DNA of 64,000 bases from Pelagerythrobacter marensis (GCF_001028625.1 NZ_CP011805.1:1426001-1490000), one strand, 5' to 3'. Numbered from the stretch's first letter, positions 1-8,721 are shown. Notes: generated by a model not told the origin, from the letters alone. Made by a program: numbers and translations.

Positions 1-300
1 CATGAACAGGTGGGGAATGCCGGTCTTGCCGCCTTTCGACAGGACCCAGTGCCAGTTGTCGGTCACCGGCACTTCCGCCATGGGGCAGCCCTGCTCGCGC
101 CATTCGGGCAGCAGTTCGTCCAGCGCCTTCGGATCGACAACCGCGCCGGACAGGATGTGCGCGCCGATTTCGGACCCTTTTTCGAGAACGACAACCTCAA
201 GCGCATCGTTGATCTGCTTGAGGCGGATCGCAGCGGATAGGCCGGCGGGGCCGCCCCCCACGATCACCACGTCGCACGGCATCGATTCGCGTTCGCTCAT
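1..300 (-). CDS. Electron transfer flavoprotein-ubiquinone oxidoreductase (N-terminal part, cut by window edge)
   Basis: Only the first 100 residues are in the window; the gene runs off the left edge. The protein opens with a Rossmann FAD-binding motif, VVIVGGGPAG at residues 11-20, followed by LEVVVLEKGSEIGAHILSGAV, a stretch typical of ETF-QO. The family is a membrane-associated FAD and 4Fe-4S enzyme that passes electrons from electron transfer flavoprotein to ubiquinone during fatty acid and amino acid oxidation. The ATG at 300 is the only good start. It is divergent from the glycosylase-like gene, with under 90 bp between them, so both promoters must lie there. Family assignment is firm; the Fe-S part cannot be seen. 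Confidence 0.9.
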   Translation of the reverse strand, partial: MSERESMPCDVVIVGGGPAGLSAAIRLKQINDALEVVVLEKGSEIGAHILSGAVVDPKALDELLPEWREQGCPMAEVPVTDNWHWVLSKGGKTGIPHLFM

Positions 301-386
301 CCCAAATGGTCCTTCGTTGCTTTGCTGCCTCAGGCTTGCATCATGCCTTGATTGCTGTGGCAGGGCAGGTCAAGACCGCAACCGTG

Positions 387-1160
387 ATGGCAGAACGCCC
401 GCCCCTCCCCCTTTCCGGCCAGGTCGCCGGCGCGATCGACTGGTGGCGCGAGGCCGGTCTCGACTGCGACTTCGTCGACGACGCTACGGATTGGCTGGCT
501 CCGCCGGAGGAAGCCGAAGCGCCCGCTGCCCCGGCCATCGATACCCGCGCGGCAGAGCCCCCGCGCGAACTCGTTCCCTCGGTAGAACCTGCCCGCCGGG
601 TCGATGTGGACAAAAGCAGCTGGCCGACCGATCTGGCGGCGTTTCGCGACTGGTGGCTCGCCACCGATGCTCTCGATACCGGCGGCGCCTTTCCCCGCGT
701 GCCGCCAGCCGGGCCGGCGAAAGCCGGGCTGATGATCGTGGTCAACCAGCCGGAAGAGGGGGATCGCGATACGCTGCTGTCCGGCCCCGACGGTGCGCTG
801 CTGCAGGGCTTTATGCGGGCGGCGCAAATCGCGCCCGAAACGGTCTATCTCGCCTCGCTCCTCCCCCGCCACGATACCGCGCCGGACTGGGATGCCATTC
901 GCGCAGCCGGACTGGGCGAACTTCTGGCCCATCATATCGGTTTGGTGGCGCCCGGCAGGATCCTTTTCCTCGGACGCAACATTCCGCCGCTGTTGGGGCA
1001 CGATATGGCGCAAGGTCCTGCAATTTTACGCAATATCAACCATAAAGACGCTAGCATTCCCGCGATGGGTGCCGGAGGGCTCGCGGATATGCGTCGATCA
1101 GCACGGCGGCGCGAGCGGTTCTGGCGATGCTGGCTCGATTGGACTTATGGCGAAACATGA
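387..1160 (+). CDS. Uracil-DNA glycosylase superfamily-like protein, probably degenerate
   Basis: A 257-residue protein with a Pro/Glu/Ala-rich first third and a C-terminal half resembling the uracil-DNA glycosylase alpha/beta fold: LMIVVNQPEEGDRDTLLSGPDG, then a helix and strand ending LLPRHDT, then GRILFLGRNIPPLLG. In family 4 enzymes the first motif is GEAPG and four cysteines bind an Fe-S cluster; here GEAPG is replaced by NQPEEG and no cysteine cluster is visible, so activity is doubtful. The start is the ATG at 387; an in-frame GTG lies at 384. Its end overlaps the next gene by 14 bp, suggesting co-translation with the lytic transglycosylase. The fold call is inference from pattern. Confidence 0.6.
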   Translation: MAERPPLPLSGQVAGAIDWWREAGLDCDFVDDATDWLAPPEEAEAPAAPAIDTRAAEPPRELVPSVEPARRVDVDKSSWPTDLAAFRDWWLATDALDTGGAFPRVPPAGPAKAGLMIVVNQPEEGDRDTLLSGPDGALLQGFMRAAQIAPETVYLASLLPRHDTAPDWDAIRAAGLGELLAHHIGLVAPGRILFLGRNIPPLLGHDMAQGPAILRNINHKDASIPAMGAGGLADMRRSARRRERFWRCWLDWTYGET

Positions 1161-2946
1161 TCTGACACGACGGCCGACGCTGGGGCTGAAACTGGGGCTG
1201 GCACTGGCACCGGTTGCCCTCGGCCTCGCTTGCGCAATCGTTCCCGCCCCGGCCGCGGCCAATAGCAGCGCCGCCGACTATTTCCGCTCGCGCGCGCTCA
1301 ACAGCAACGTGCCGGAATTGCTCAACCGTTCGGACAAGGCATATTACTCCGACCTGTTTCAGGCGATCGACCGGCAGGACTGGTCGCGGGTTTCCGCCAT
1401 GCTGGCGGAGCGTGACGATGGCCCGCTGCACCACGTGGCGAAGGCGGAATATTACCTGGCCGCCACCAGCCCCAGGGTGGAATTGCCCGCCATTCAGGCC
1501 TGGCTCGCCAATGGCAGCCGGTTGCCCCATGCCGAACAGATGGGCAATCTGGGGCTGACCCGGGGCCTGATGTCCGCGCCGTACCTGCCGCGCGAACAGA
1601 GCTTCGTGAGGCAGCCCTATGCCTCCAAGCGGGTGCGACCCTCCACCATCGACGACGGGACGATGCCGGGAGATGTGCGCCGGGCAATCCTGGACAGGAT
1701 CAGCAACGACGATCCCGACGGTGCCCGCCAGCTTCTCGACGGGGTCGATGCCATCCTCAGCCCCCCTGCCCGTGCAGAATGGCGGCAGCGGGTGGCCTTC
1801 AGCTATTACATCGAAAACAACGATCCGGCGGCGCTCGCCATGGCGCAAACGGTGCGCGACGGGTCAGGCGCCTGGGTCGCGGAAGGTGACTGGGTCGCAG
1901 GCCTCGCTGCATGGCGGCTTGGCGACTGCGCAACTGCCGCCGACAGTTTCGAGCGGGCCACACACGGTTCGACCAATCAGGAACTGACCGCGGCTGCATT
2001 CTACTGGTCGAGCCGGGCGTTCATTCGATGCCGCCAGCCAGAGAAGGCGGCCGAACGTCTGCGCGGCGCGGCACGACTGGACGAAACGCTTTACGGGATG
2101 CTGGCGCGCGAACAGCTCGGCCAGCTTCTGCCCCAGAACCATGCCGGCGCGGACTTCGCGATGGAGGACTGGCGCAAGCTGCGCGATGTCGAAAATGTGC
2201 GCATCGCCGTGGCCTTGGCCGAAATCGGGCGCGATCGCCTCGCGGATGAAGTCCTGCGACACGAGGCGCGGATCGGCGACCCGGAAAATTATGACGAGCT
2301 TTCCCGGCTCGCCCGCGAAATGGGCCTGCCGTCGACCCAGTTGTGGATGGCCCACAATGCCCCGCGCGGCGCGCAGGCGGAACCCGCGCTGCGTTATCCC
2401 GCGCCGAAATGGCAGCCGGTGAACGGGTGGAAAGTCGATCCGGCGCTTGCCTATGCACACACGCTGCAGGAATCGGTGTTTCGTGCCGATGCCGTCAGCC
2501 CGGCCGGGGCCCGCGGCCTGATGCAGATCATGCCCGCCGCCGCGATCGATCACCGCGCGAAGCTGGGCGTATCGGGCAATGCGGGCGACCTTGCCCGGCC
2601 CGAAATCAATCTCGCCTTCGGGCAGGAACACTTGCAGATGCTGCGCGATTCCGGCGCTACGGGCGGGCTGCTGCCGAAAGTCATGGCCGCTTACAACGCG
2701 GGCCTTTCGCCGGTCACCCGGTGGAACAGCGAGATCCGCGATCAGGGCGACCCGCTGCTGTACATGGAGAGCATCCCCTATTGGGAAACGCGCGGCTATG
2801 TCGCGATCGTGATGCGCAATTACTGGATGTACGAACGGCAGGCCGGCGGTGCGTCGGAAAGCCGGATTGCCCTGGCGCAGGGCATGTGGCCGACGTTCCC
2901 CGAACTTTCCGGCGGCGGCGGCGTGCGTCTGACAGCGCGCGACTGA
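1147..2946 (+). CDS. Soluble lytic murein transglycosylase (Slt70-like)
   Basis: A 599-residue periplasmic enzyme that cleaves the MurNAc-GlcNAc bond of peptidoglycan to leave 1,6-anhydro ends. A signal peptide (hydrophobic run about residues 12-38, ending APAAA) is followed by a long alpha-helical superhelix region and a C-terminal SLT domain. The domain shows HTLQESVFRADAVSPAGARG with the likely catalytic glutamate at about residue 442, then LMQIMP, and later KVMAAYNAG. This is the order expected for Slt70-type enzymes. The ATG at 1147 fits the signal peptide and overlaps the upstream gene by 14 bp. The stop shares a base with the moaB start, so the three genes probably form one transcript. 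Confidence 0.9.
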   Translation: MAKHDLTRRPTLGLKLGLALAPVALGLACAIVPAPAAANSSAADYFRSRALNSNVPELLNRSDKAYYSDLFQAIDRQDWSRVSAMLAERDDGPLHHVAKAEYYLAATSPRVELPAIQAWLANGSRLPHAEQMGNLGLTRGLMSAPYLPREQSFVRQPYASKRVRPSTIDDGTMPGDVRRAILDRISNDDPDGARQLLDGVDAILSPPARAEWRQRVAFSYYIENNDPAALAMAQTVRDGSGAWVAEGDWVAGLAAWRLGDCATAADSFERATHGSTNQELTAAAFYWSSRAFIRCRQPEKAAERLRGAARLDETLYGMLAREQLGQLLPQNHAGADFAMEDWRKLRDVENVRIAVALAEIGRDRLADEVLRHEARIGDPENYDELSRLAREMGLPSTQLWMAHNAPRGAQAEPALRYPAPKWQPVNGWKVDPALAYAHTLQESVFRADAVSPAGARGLMQIMPAAAIDHRAKLGVSGNAGDLARPEINLAFGQEHLQMLRDSGATGGLLPKVMAAYNAGLSPVTRWNSEIRDQGDPLLYMESIPYWETRGYVAIVMRNYWMYERQAGGASESRIALAQGMWPTFPELSGGGGVRLTARD

Positions 2947-3485
2947 TGGCGATAGATCCGGATCGCGCATTCACACCGGTCAGTATCGCGGTGCTCACGG
3001 TTTCGGACAGCCGCACCGCGGCCGAAGACACATCGGGCGACATCCTGGCCGATCGGATCGAACGGGCCGGGCACCGGTTGTCCCACCGTACGATCGTCCG
3101 CGACGATGCCGCCGATATCGCGCGCCAGCTCGATGCCTGGATCGCCGACCCGCAAGTCGATGCCGTCATCAGCACGGGCGGCACCGGCCTGACGGGGCGG
3201 GACGTCACCCCCGAAGCGCTGGAACGGGTTTGCAAGGACCACGATGGGCGAGACATTCCCGGCTTTGGCGAGCTGTTCCGCTGGCTCAGCTACAAATCCA
3301 TCGGAACCAGCACGATTCAAAGCCGCGCCTGCGCCATTGTCGCAGGGGGGACGTACATCTTCGCCCTGCCCGGTTCCAACGGAGCGGTAAAAGATGGCTG
3401 GGACGGAATCCTGGCGGAGCAACTCGACAGCCGGAACCGCCCGTGCAACTTCGTCGAACTGTTCCCCCGTCTACGCGAGAAATAG
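2946..3485 (+). CDS. moaB: Molybdenum cofactor biosynthesis protein MoaB (MogA-like)
   Basis: A 179-residue protein of the MoaB/MogA/MoeA-domain family, which adenylylates molybdopterin before metal insertion. Family marks are IAVLTVSDSR near the N-terminus, VISTGGTGLTGRDVTPEAL in the middle (the molybdopterin-binding GGTG loop), FGELFRWLSYKSIGTSTIQSR, and FALPGSNGAVKDGWD near the end. The length is normal. The ATG overlaps the last base of the transglycosylase stop (TGATG), so translation is coupled. moaA, moaD and moaE lie 9 kb away in a different operon. Just after the stop is a direct repeat of gcgagaaatag, apparently a small tandem duplication. Confidence 0.93.
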   Translation: MAIDPDRAFTPVSIAVLTVSDSRTAAEDTSGDILADRIERAGHRLSHRTIVRDDAADIARQLDAWIADPQVDAVISTGGTGLTGRDVTPEALERVCKDHDGRDIPGFGELFRWLSYKSIGTSTIQSRACAIVAGGTYIFALPGSNGAVKDGWDGILAEQLDSRNRPCNFVELFPRLREK

Positions 3486-3644
3486 CTTGCGCGAGAAATA
3501 GCGGCGCGGGCAGCCGGGCTTTGGGGCCGGGGCCGGAATCGAAGACGCCCCGCCTCCCTTGGGAAGCAGAGCGCCTTCCGCGGCCATTTGGCGGCCGCGC
3601 CGCGACTGCAGGTGGGTGCAGCCGAAGTCTATTGGGCCGACAGC

Positions 3645-4106
3645 TCAGCGGCAGCGCGTGGTCCCGCGATCGATCTCACGCCCCAGCAGCGCGCCGCCAG
3701 CCGCCCCAAGGATCGCGCCCAGCGTACGATCGCCCCGGCCCGCAATTTCGTGACCGAGCAGGCCGCCCACGGCGCCGCCGATCAGCAGGCCGGTCGTCCC
3801 GTCATCGCGCCGGCAATAGGTGCGCCCGTCGCGGCCACGCCAGACGCGCGTATCGCGGCTGACCCGGTCGTACCGATCCCGATCGTAGCGATCCCGATCA
3901 TAGCGGCCCCGTTCGTGCCGGCGATAATCGCGGCGATCGCGGTCGCGATAGCGCTCGCGCCACTGACTGGCGCTCTCCGTCTCGTATGTGGCAACATGCA
4001 TTGCCTGATAGGCATGTGCCGGTTCGGCAGCTTGCGCGGGTGCTGCCAGGGCAAGGCCGGGGGCCGCAAGCGCCAGGGCAGCGAACTTCAGATTTATGCC
4101 GGTCAT
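3645..4106 (-). CDS. Glycine-zipper 2TM domain exported protein
   Basis: A 153-residue secreted or outer-membrane-associated protein. Residues 1-27 form a signal peptide ending APAQAAE. An Arg/Asp/Tyr-rich low-complexity stretch with RYDRD repeats follows at about residues 50-85. The C-terminus is a glycine-zipper segment, GLLIGGAVGGLLGHEIAG and LGAILGAAGGALLGREID, as in 17-kDa surface antigen (Rickettsia-type) and SlyB-like proteins. The function in this family is poorly known; envelope integrity is the usual suggestion. A good ribosome site (gagaggaac) precedes the ATG at 4106. A clear interrupted palindrome sits about 50-80 bp upstream and could be its operator. Confidence 0.8.
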   Translation of the reverse strand: MTGINLKFAALALAAPGLALAAPAQAAEPAHAYQAMHVATYETESASQWRERYRDRDRRDYRRHERGRYDRDRYDRDRYDRVSRDTRVWRGRDGRTYCRRDDGTTGLLIGGAVGGLLGHEIAGRGDRTLGAILGAAGGALLGREIDRGTTRCR

Positions 4107-4158
4107 CGCTCGTTCCTCTCATCGTGTCGTCGGAGGCGGGAAGCTATCCGTTCGATTT

Positions 4159-4186
4159 GTTCATAAATACCGGCCAGTTTATGAAC
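4159..4186. promoter_or_regulatory. Interrupted palindrome upstream of the glycine-zipper gene
   Basis: Perfect 9-bp inverted arms GTTCATAAA (4159-4167) and TTTATGAAC (4178-4186) flank a 10-bp GC-rich spacer. It lies in the 175-bp gap between the glycine-zipper gene (minus) and the rarD-like gene (plus), 53 bp from the former's start. The AT-rich arms stand out in GC-rich surroundings and look like a dimeric repressor site. What binds it is unknown. Confidence 0.5.
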
Positions 4187-4281
4187 GGATCGCAACATCC
4201 GGTGCAGAAAGTTTACATTGCGACGAACCGAGTTTCGCCGGGGACGGAATGATCGTTGCGCACCCAACGCACGATACCTAG

Positions 4282-5202
4282 ATGACCTGCGAGATGAGCG
4301 GCGAGATCCCCCAACCCCGGCAATCGGGCCTCGTCGCCGGGCTTTCGGCCTATTTCATCTGGGGTTTTCTGCCGCTCTATCTGCTGCTCGTTCGCGAAGT
4401 TCCCGCGTTCGAATTCGTCGGCTGGCGAATCATCTGGACGCTGCCGATCTGCCTTCTGATCGTGGCGATCCGGCATCAGGGGCGCGAGGTGCTGCGGGCA
4501 TTCGGCAACAAGCGCAGCCTTTCCATGCTTGCAGCCAGTTCGGTTCTCATCGGGTTGAACTGGCTGGTCTATGTCTGGGCGATCCAGCACGATCACGTCT
4601 ATGCGGCCAGCCTGGGTTACTACATCAATCCGCTGATCAACGTCCTGCTGGGGACATTCGTGCTGGGCGAAAAGTTGAGCCGGCGCCAGTGGCTGGCCGT
4701 GGCAATTGCCGCAGCGGGCGTCGCCCTCCTCCTCGGCGGCGCGCTGACCACGCTCTGGATTAGCCTGACGCTCGGCCTCAGTTTTGGAACGTACGGGCTG
4801 CTGCGCAAGCGCGTCGATGTCGGCGCATTGCCGGGGCTGACCATTGAATCGACGCTGCTGCTGGTCCCGGCGGCGGGCATTGCATGGTGGTATGCCGCAT
4901 CGCCCGCGGGGTCGGCATTCGCGCAATCGCCGGAACTGAGTTTCACCATCGTTCTGGGCGGGGCGCTGACAGCGATCCCGCTGCTGCTGTTCGCGATTGC
5001 CGCGCGGCGGATGGATTATTCCACCCTGGGCTTCCTGCAGTTCCTCGCCCCGACGATTGTCTTCATCCTGGGCCTTACGGTCTTCGACCAGCCGCTGCAG
5101 ACGGTGCAGATCGCGTGCTTCGTGCTGATCTGGACCGCCATCGCCGTGTTCGTGTGGGACATCCTTGCCCGCCGCAAGGCAGACAAGGTCTTGCAGGCCT
5201 GA
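4282..5202 (+). CDS. rarD: RarD-type EamA family transporter
   Basis: A 306-residue inner-membrane protein with about ten hydrophobic segments. The opening GLVAGLSAYFIWGFLPLYL is characteristic of the RarD (chloramphenicol-sensitive protein) branch of the drug/metabolite transporter superfamily, and the second half repeats the EamA fold with SFGTYGLLRKR and a late GFLQFLAPT segment, also a RarD hallmark. The substrate is not known. The ATG at 4282 is used here; a second ATG at 4294 is equally possible. The gene is monocistronic, convergent with pyrC, with only 3 bp between the stops. Confidence 0.88.
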   Translation: MTCEMSGEIPQPRQSGLVAGLSAYFIWGFLPLYLLLVREVPAFEFVGWRIIWTLPICLLIVAIRHQGREVLRAFGNKRSLSMLAASSVLIGLNWLVYVWAIQHDHVYAASLGYYINPLINVLLGTFVLGEKLSRRQWLAVAIAAAGVALLLGGALTTLWISLTLGLSFGTYGLLRKRVDVGALPGLTIESTLLLVPAAGIAWWYAASPAGSAFAQSPELSFTIVLGGALTAIPLLLFAIAARRMDYSTLGFLQFLAPTIVFILGLTVFDQPLQTVQIACFVLIWTAIAVFVWDILARRKADKVLQA

Positions 5203-5205
5203 CGA

Positions 5206-6252
5206 TCAGGCGCGGATCGCCCAGCGCAGTGTCTCGCCCGCGTGGAACGGAACGATGGGCGTGCCGCCAGCGTCGATCTCATCGGGCACCTGTGTGCCCG
5301 TGCGTTCCAGGGTGATCCGTTCCTCGTTCGGCGCCAGCCCGTAGAAGCGCGGGCCATGTTCGCTGGCGAAGCCTTCGAAATTCGCCAGGGCCCCTTCGTC
5401 CTCGAACACCTCCAGATAGCTTTCGAGCGCGAAGGGGGCGTTGAAGATGCCCGCGCAGCCGCAGGCGCTTTCTTTCGCGTCGCGCGCATGGGGTGCGCTG
5501 TCGGTGCCGAGGAAGAACTTCGCCGACCCCGAAGTCGCCGCTTCGCGCAGCGCGATCCGGTGCCGTTCGCGCTTCGCCACCGGCAGGCAATAGGCGTGCG
5601 GCCGTATTCCGCCGACGAGCATGGCGTTGCGATTGATATGGAGGTGCTGCGGCGTGATTGTCGCGGCCACGTTCGAATCCGCCGACGTGACGAACTGCAC
5701 CGCGTCGGCGGTGGTGATATGTTCGAAAATCACCTTCAGGTCGGGCAGCGACAGCAGAAGCGGTTCCAGCACGCGGCTGATGAAGGCCTTCTCCCGGTCG
5801 AAGATGTCGATATCGGCGTCGGTCACTTCGCCGTGAATGCACAGGGGCATTCCGATCGCAGCCATACGTTCCAGCACGCTGCGGATATTCGCCACATCGC
5901 TCACACCGTGCGCGGAATTGGTCGTGGCGTTCGCCGGGTAGAGCTTGGCCGCGGTGAAAACGCCTTCCTCGTACCCGCGCGCGATTTCGTCAGGGTCGGT
6001 CGCATCCGTGAGATAGGCCGTCATCAGCGGGGTGAAGGCGGCGCCTTCGGGCACGGCGGCAAGAATCCGGTCGCGATAGGCAATCGCCGCCTCGACCCCG
6101 GTTACGGGCGGCGCGAGGTTGGGCATCACGATGGCGCGCGCGAACTGGCGCGCCGTATAAGTCGTGACCGCTGCCAGAACTTCGCCATCGCGCAGATGTA
6201 CGTGCCAGTCGTCAGGCCGGCGGATCGTCAGGGATTCGGGGGTCTCGTTCAT
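5206..6252 (-). CDS. pyrC: Dihydroorotase, class II (PyrC)
   Basis: A 348-residue zinc enzyme that cyclises N-carbamoyl-aspartate to dihydroorotate in pyrimidine synthesis. The metal motif DDWHVHLRDG gives His17 and His19, the lysine expected to be carboxylated is Lys103 in AAKLYPANATTNS, ICIHGE-like CIHGEVTD supplies another metal histidine, and FLGTDSAPH carries the catalytic aspartate. Length and motif order match short PyrC enzymes. It is divergent from ygfZ with 39 bp between starts. pyrE lies 19 kb away, so the pathway is scattered. Confidence 0.95.
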   Translation of the reverse strand: MNETPESLTIRRPDDWHVHLRDGEVLAAVTTYTARQFARAIVMPNLAPPVTGVEAAIAYRDRILAAVPEGAAFTPLMTAYLTDATDPDEIARGYEEGVFTAAKLYPANATTNSAHGVSDVANIRSVLERMAAIGMPLCIHGEVTDADIDIFDREKAFISRVLEPLLLSLPDLKVIFEHITTADAVQFVTSADSNVAATITPQHLHINRNAMLVGGIRPHAYCLPVAKRERHRIALREAATSGSAKFFLGTDSAPHARDAKESACGCAGIFNAPFALESYLEVFEDEGALANFEGFASEHGPRFYGLAPNEERITLERTGTQVPDEIDAGGTPIVPFHAGETLRWAIRA

Positions 6253-6291
6253 AGGGGTTCCCTTAAGCCGGTAGCGCCCTATCTGTCACCC

Positions 6292-7050
6292 ATGACCGCA
6301 ACCCGCCTGTTCGATCGCGCCATAGTGCGCCTGTCTCCCCAGGACGACGCAGAAGACGTTGTCGCATTCCTGCAGGGCCTGCTGACCAACGATGTTGCAG
6401 GACCTCTGCCAGCATATGCAGCGCTTCTGACTGCGCAGGGCAAAGCCCTGTTCGATCTGATCGTCTGGCCCGGCGGGGAGCGGGACGTATTGCTCGATTG
6501 CGAAGCCGACCGGGCCGAAGATCTGGCCAAGCGGCTTTCGCTCTACCGGCTGCGCCGCAAGATCGCGATCACTGTCGACGATGGTCTGGCAGTGCATTGG
6601 CGCCCACAGACCGGCGACGGCGCCGCATCCGATCCGCGCCTGGCCGATCTGGGGCAGCGGTGGATCGCACCGGTTTCAGCCGATGATGCCCCGGCTGACG
6701 ACGAATGGCGGGCGCACCGGCTGTCGCTGGGCGTTCCCGAAGGCCAGGGCGAGCTGGGCGACCTGCTGTGGCTCGAAACCAATGCGATCGAACTGAACGG
6801 TGTCGCCTTCGACAAGGGGTGCTACGTCGGGCAGGAAAATACCGCGCGGATGAACTGGCGCCAGAAGGTCAATCGCCGCCTGGTGGTTGTCCCGCTCGAA
6901 CGTTCGGAGGAAAAGCGCCGTCGCGCGGCCTATCCGGCGCTGGGCCTGGCCGTCGACCACTTGCGGGTCGATGCCATCGATGCCGCGCTCGCGCCCGACT
7001 GGATGAAGGGCGCGCTCAGTGCGGCTGACCCAGCGTCGCCAGAGAATTGA
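6292..7050 (+). CDS. ygfZ: Folate-binding protein YgfZ (GcvT-like, Fe-S maintenance)
   Basis: A 252-residue relative of the glycine cleavage T-protein that supports Fe-S cluster enzymes. The family signature K-G-C-[FY]-x-G-Q-E is present as KGCYVGQE with Cys177. An N-terminal FLQGLLTNDVAG and AALLTAQGKALFDLIVW segment matches the folate-binding fold. The protein is shorter than E. coli YgfZ (about 326), as usual in alphaproteobacteria. The ATG at 6292 follows the pyrC start at 6252 divergently. Its 3' end overlaps the convergent TetR gene by 35 bp. Confidence 0.9.
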   Translation: MTATRLFDRAIVRLSPQDDAEDVVAFLQGLLTNDVAGPLPAYAALLTAQGKALFDLIVWPGGERDVLLDCEADRAEDLAKRLSLYRLRRKIAITVDDGLAVHWRPQTGDGAASDPRLADLGQRWIAPVSADDAPADDEWRAHRLSLGVPEGQGELGDLLWLETNAIELNGVAFDKGCYVGQENTARMNWRQKVNRRLVVVPLERSEEKRRRAAYPALGLAVDHLRVDAIDAALAPDWMKGALSAADPASPEN

Positions 7051-7615
7051 GCAACATTCGCTCGGCCCGGTCGCGCGCGGCGGTTTCGGGCAGCATCAGC
7101 GACCGCGAAAGCGCCGAGCCGATCAGCGCATCGCCCATCGCCATCAGGACCAGCGCCAGCGTATCTTCGTGAACCCGCGCGACATCGTCGTGCGAAGTTG
7201 CTTCTTCAGGCGCGATTTCGTCCACCAGCTGATGGATCGTTTCCACTATCGGCGACAGCGCATCTTCGTTGCCGGTCAGGATCATCCAGCTTGCCAGGGC
7301 CCCCGCCCCTTCCTTGTCGAACGCATCGAACGCGAGATCGACGACTTCGCGGGGGGCACCCAGACCGGCACGACTGGCACGAACCGCTTCCTTGATGCTT
7401 TCGCACACGGTTTCCGCCAGATGCCGCGCGAGTTCCTTCTGCAGGCCCGCGGCGGAGCCGAAATGGTGCAGCAGATTGGCGTGGGTCCGCTCGATCCGCC
7501 CGGCGACGGCCTTGAGCGTGACCGACTGCGGGCCGGTTTCGATTAACAGCCTTCGTGCAGCTTCGAGCGCAGTCCTGCGGCTTTCTTCGGGAGATAGACG
7601 CTTGCGACTTGCCAT
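7016..7615 (-). CDS. TetR family transcriptional regulator
   Basis: A 199-residue repressor-type protein. Residues 1-50 form the TetR helix-turn-helix: EESRRTALEAARRLLIETG, VTLKAVAGRIERTHANLLHHFGSAAGLQ. The remainder is a helical ligand and dimer domain with no recognised subfamily marks. The ATG at 7615 (MASRKRL) is preferred over the longer frame at 7660, which would run into the divergent gene. It is transcribed away from the first PF10118 gene, with 30 bp between the chosen starts. TetR proteins commonly control adjacent genes, so it probably regulates the PF10118 pair; candidate operators lie at 8661-8707. Confidence 0.88.
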   Translation of the reverse strand: MASRKRLSPEESRRTALEAARRLLIETGPQSVTLKAVAGRIERTHANLLHHFGSAAGLQKELARHLAETVCESIKEAVRASRAGLGAPREVVDLAFDAFDKEGAGALASWMILTGNEDALSPIVETIHQLVDEIAPEEATSHDDVARVHEDTLALVLMAMGDALIGSALSRSLMLPETAARDRAERMLLNSLATLGQPH

Positions 7616-7645
7616 GCGGTTCCTTGAACAATAAAATGCCGGCCC

Positions 7646-8554
7646 ATGCAGGGGGACCAAGCAAGCGGCCTAGAACGCCCCGACGCCGGCGACAAGGTGA
7701 CGCGAACGTCGGGGAGCGCCACGCCCGGCGACCATGCCCTCAACATTCGCGACCGAAAGTTTTGCCGGGATGGCCGGCCAGTTCGATGGTGGCACTCCGG
7801 CGACCCCGTGGCAACTGCCTGGTATAACTCGGTTTCTGCCAGCCTCCCCCGGGGCGAGAAGTTCTTCATCCAGGTGATGAAGTACTACGACGACAAGGTT
7901 CCGCCTCGCATGGCGGCGGAACTTCGCGCGTTCACCCGGCAGGAATCGAATCACGCGCGCGAGCATGTCGCGTTCAACAATCTGGCCCAGAGCCACGGTT
8001 ACGACATCGAGAGTATCGACAAGGGCATCGAGGAAATGCTCGCCCTAACCAAGGGGCGCCCGGTCGAATTCAACCTGGCGATCACGATCGCGCTGGAACA
8101 TTTTGCCGCCGCCATCAGCCACTGCCTGCTGACCGATCCCCGCTATCTGGACGGGGTGAACGAAGAAATCGCGGATATGTGGCGCTGGCACTCGGTGGAA
8201 GAGATCGAGCACAAGGGCATCACTTACGACGTCTGGCTTCACGCCACCCGCGACTGGTCGGCGTGGAAACGGTATCGGGTGCGCGCCCTGCTCGCGCTGC
8301 TGATTACCCGGCGATACTTCAAGAACCGCGTGCGTGATGCTCTGGGATTGATGCGGCAAGACGGGATCACCGGGCTACGTGCGCGCTGGCTGCTGTTCCG
8401 TCATCTGTGGATTTCGCCCGGAATGATGCGGCGCATGTTCTTCGATTGGGCCAAGATCCTCCTGCCCGGCTTCCACCCGTGGAAGCAGGACGACCGCGCC
8501 CTGATTCGCAAGTTCGACAGCCCCTATGCCGATGCGGTGATGCCGGCTGAATAG
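7646..8554 (+). CDS. PF10118 predicted metal-dependent hydrolase (copy 1)
   Basis: A 302-residue alpha-helical protein of the COG3687/PF10118 family, annotated as predicted metal-dependent hydrolase but without proven activity. Metal-ligand-like motifs are RQESNHAREHVAFN, ITIALEHFAAA and WRWHSVEEIEHKG, an arrangement of Glu and His on helices like a ferritin or diiron helical bundle. The start is uncertain: ATG at 7646 or GTG at 7697; the latter gives an N-terminus about as long as that of its paralogue. It lies next to the divergent TetR gene and is followed 167 bp later by a second copy of the same family. Confidence 0.85.
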   Translation: MQGDQASGLERPDAGDKVTRTSGSATPGDHALNIRDRKFCRDGRPVRWWHSGDPVATAWYNSVSASLPRGEKFFIQVMKYYDDKVPPRMAAELRAFTRQESNHAREHVAFNNLAQSHGYDIESIDKGIEEMLALTKGRPVEFNLAITIALEHFAAAISHCLLTDPRYLDGVNEEIADMWRWHSVEEIEHKGITYDVWLHATRDWSAWKRYRVRALLALLITRRYFKNRVRDALGLMRQDGITGLRARWLLFRHLWISPGMMRRMFFDWAKILLPGFHPWKQDDRALIRKFDSPYADAVMPAE

Positions 8555-8660
8555 CCCGCTGACCGATCGGGCGCCAGCGGGCCTTCTTCCTTTATTGTCT
8601 GCACACGTTTCGCGACGGACGGCCCCTGTTTCCGGGCGATCCGTCCTTGAGGCACGCCCA

Positions 8661-8707
8661 CTATTGACACTTGTGTAAGCAGCCCTTATTGACATAACTG
8701 TCAGTAA
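8661..8707 (+). promoter_or_regulatory. Two tandem TetR-type operator candidates before PF10118 copy 2
   Basis: Two 22-bp sites 25 bp apart share TATTGACA-N4-TGTnA. The first, at 8661-8682, reads CTATTGACA-CTTG-TGTAAGCAG; the second, at 8686-8707, reads TTATTGACA-TAAC-TGTCAGTAA and is nearly a full palindrome (TTAnTGACA-N4-TGTCAnTAA). They end 14 bp before the ATG at 8722. Both also contain TTGACA, so a sigma-70 -35 element and a repressor site may overlap. A TetR gene is 1 kb away and is the obvious but unproven partner. Confidence 0.6.
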
Positions 8708-8721
8708 CTAGCGAGCTTCCC

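Noticed and set aside
3465..3500. Direct repeat of gcgagaaatag after moaB
   Set aside because: A short tandem duplication at the gene end with no sign of function.
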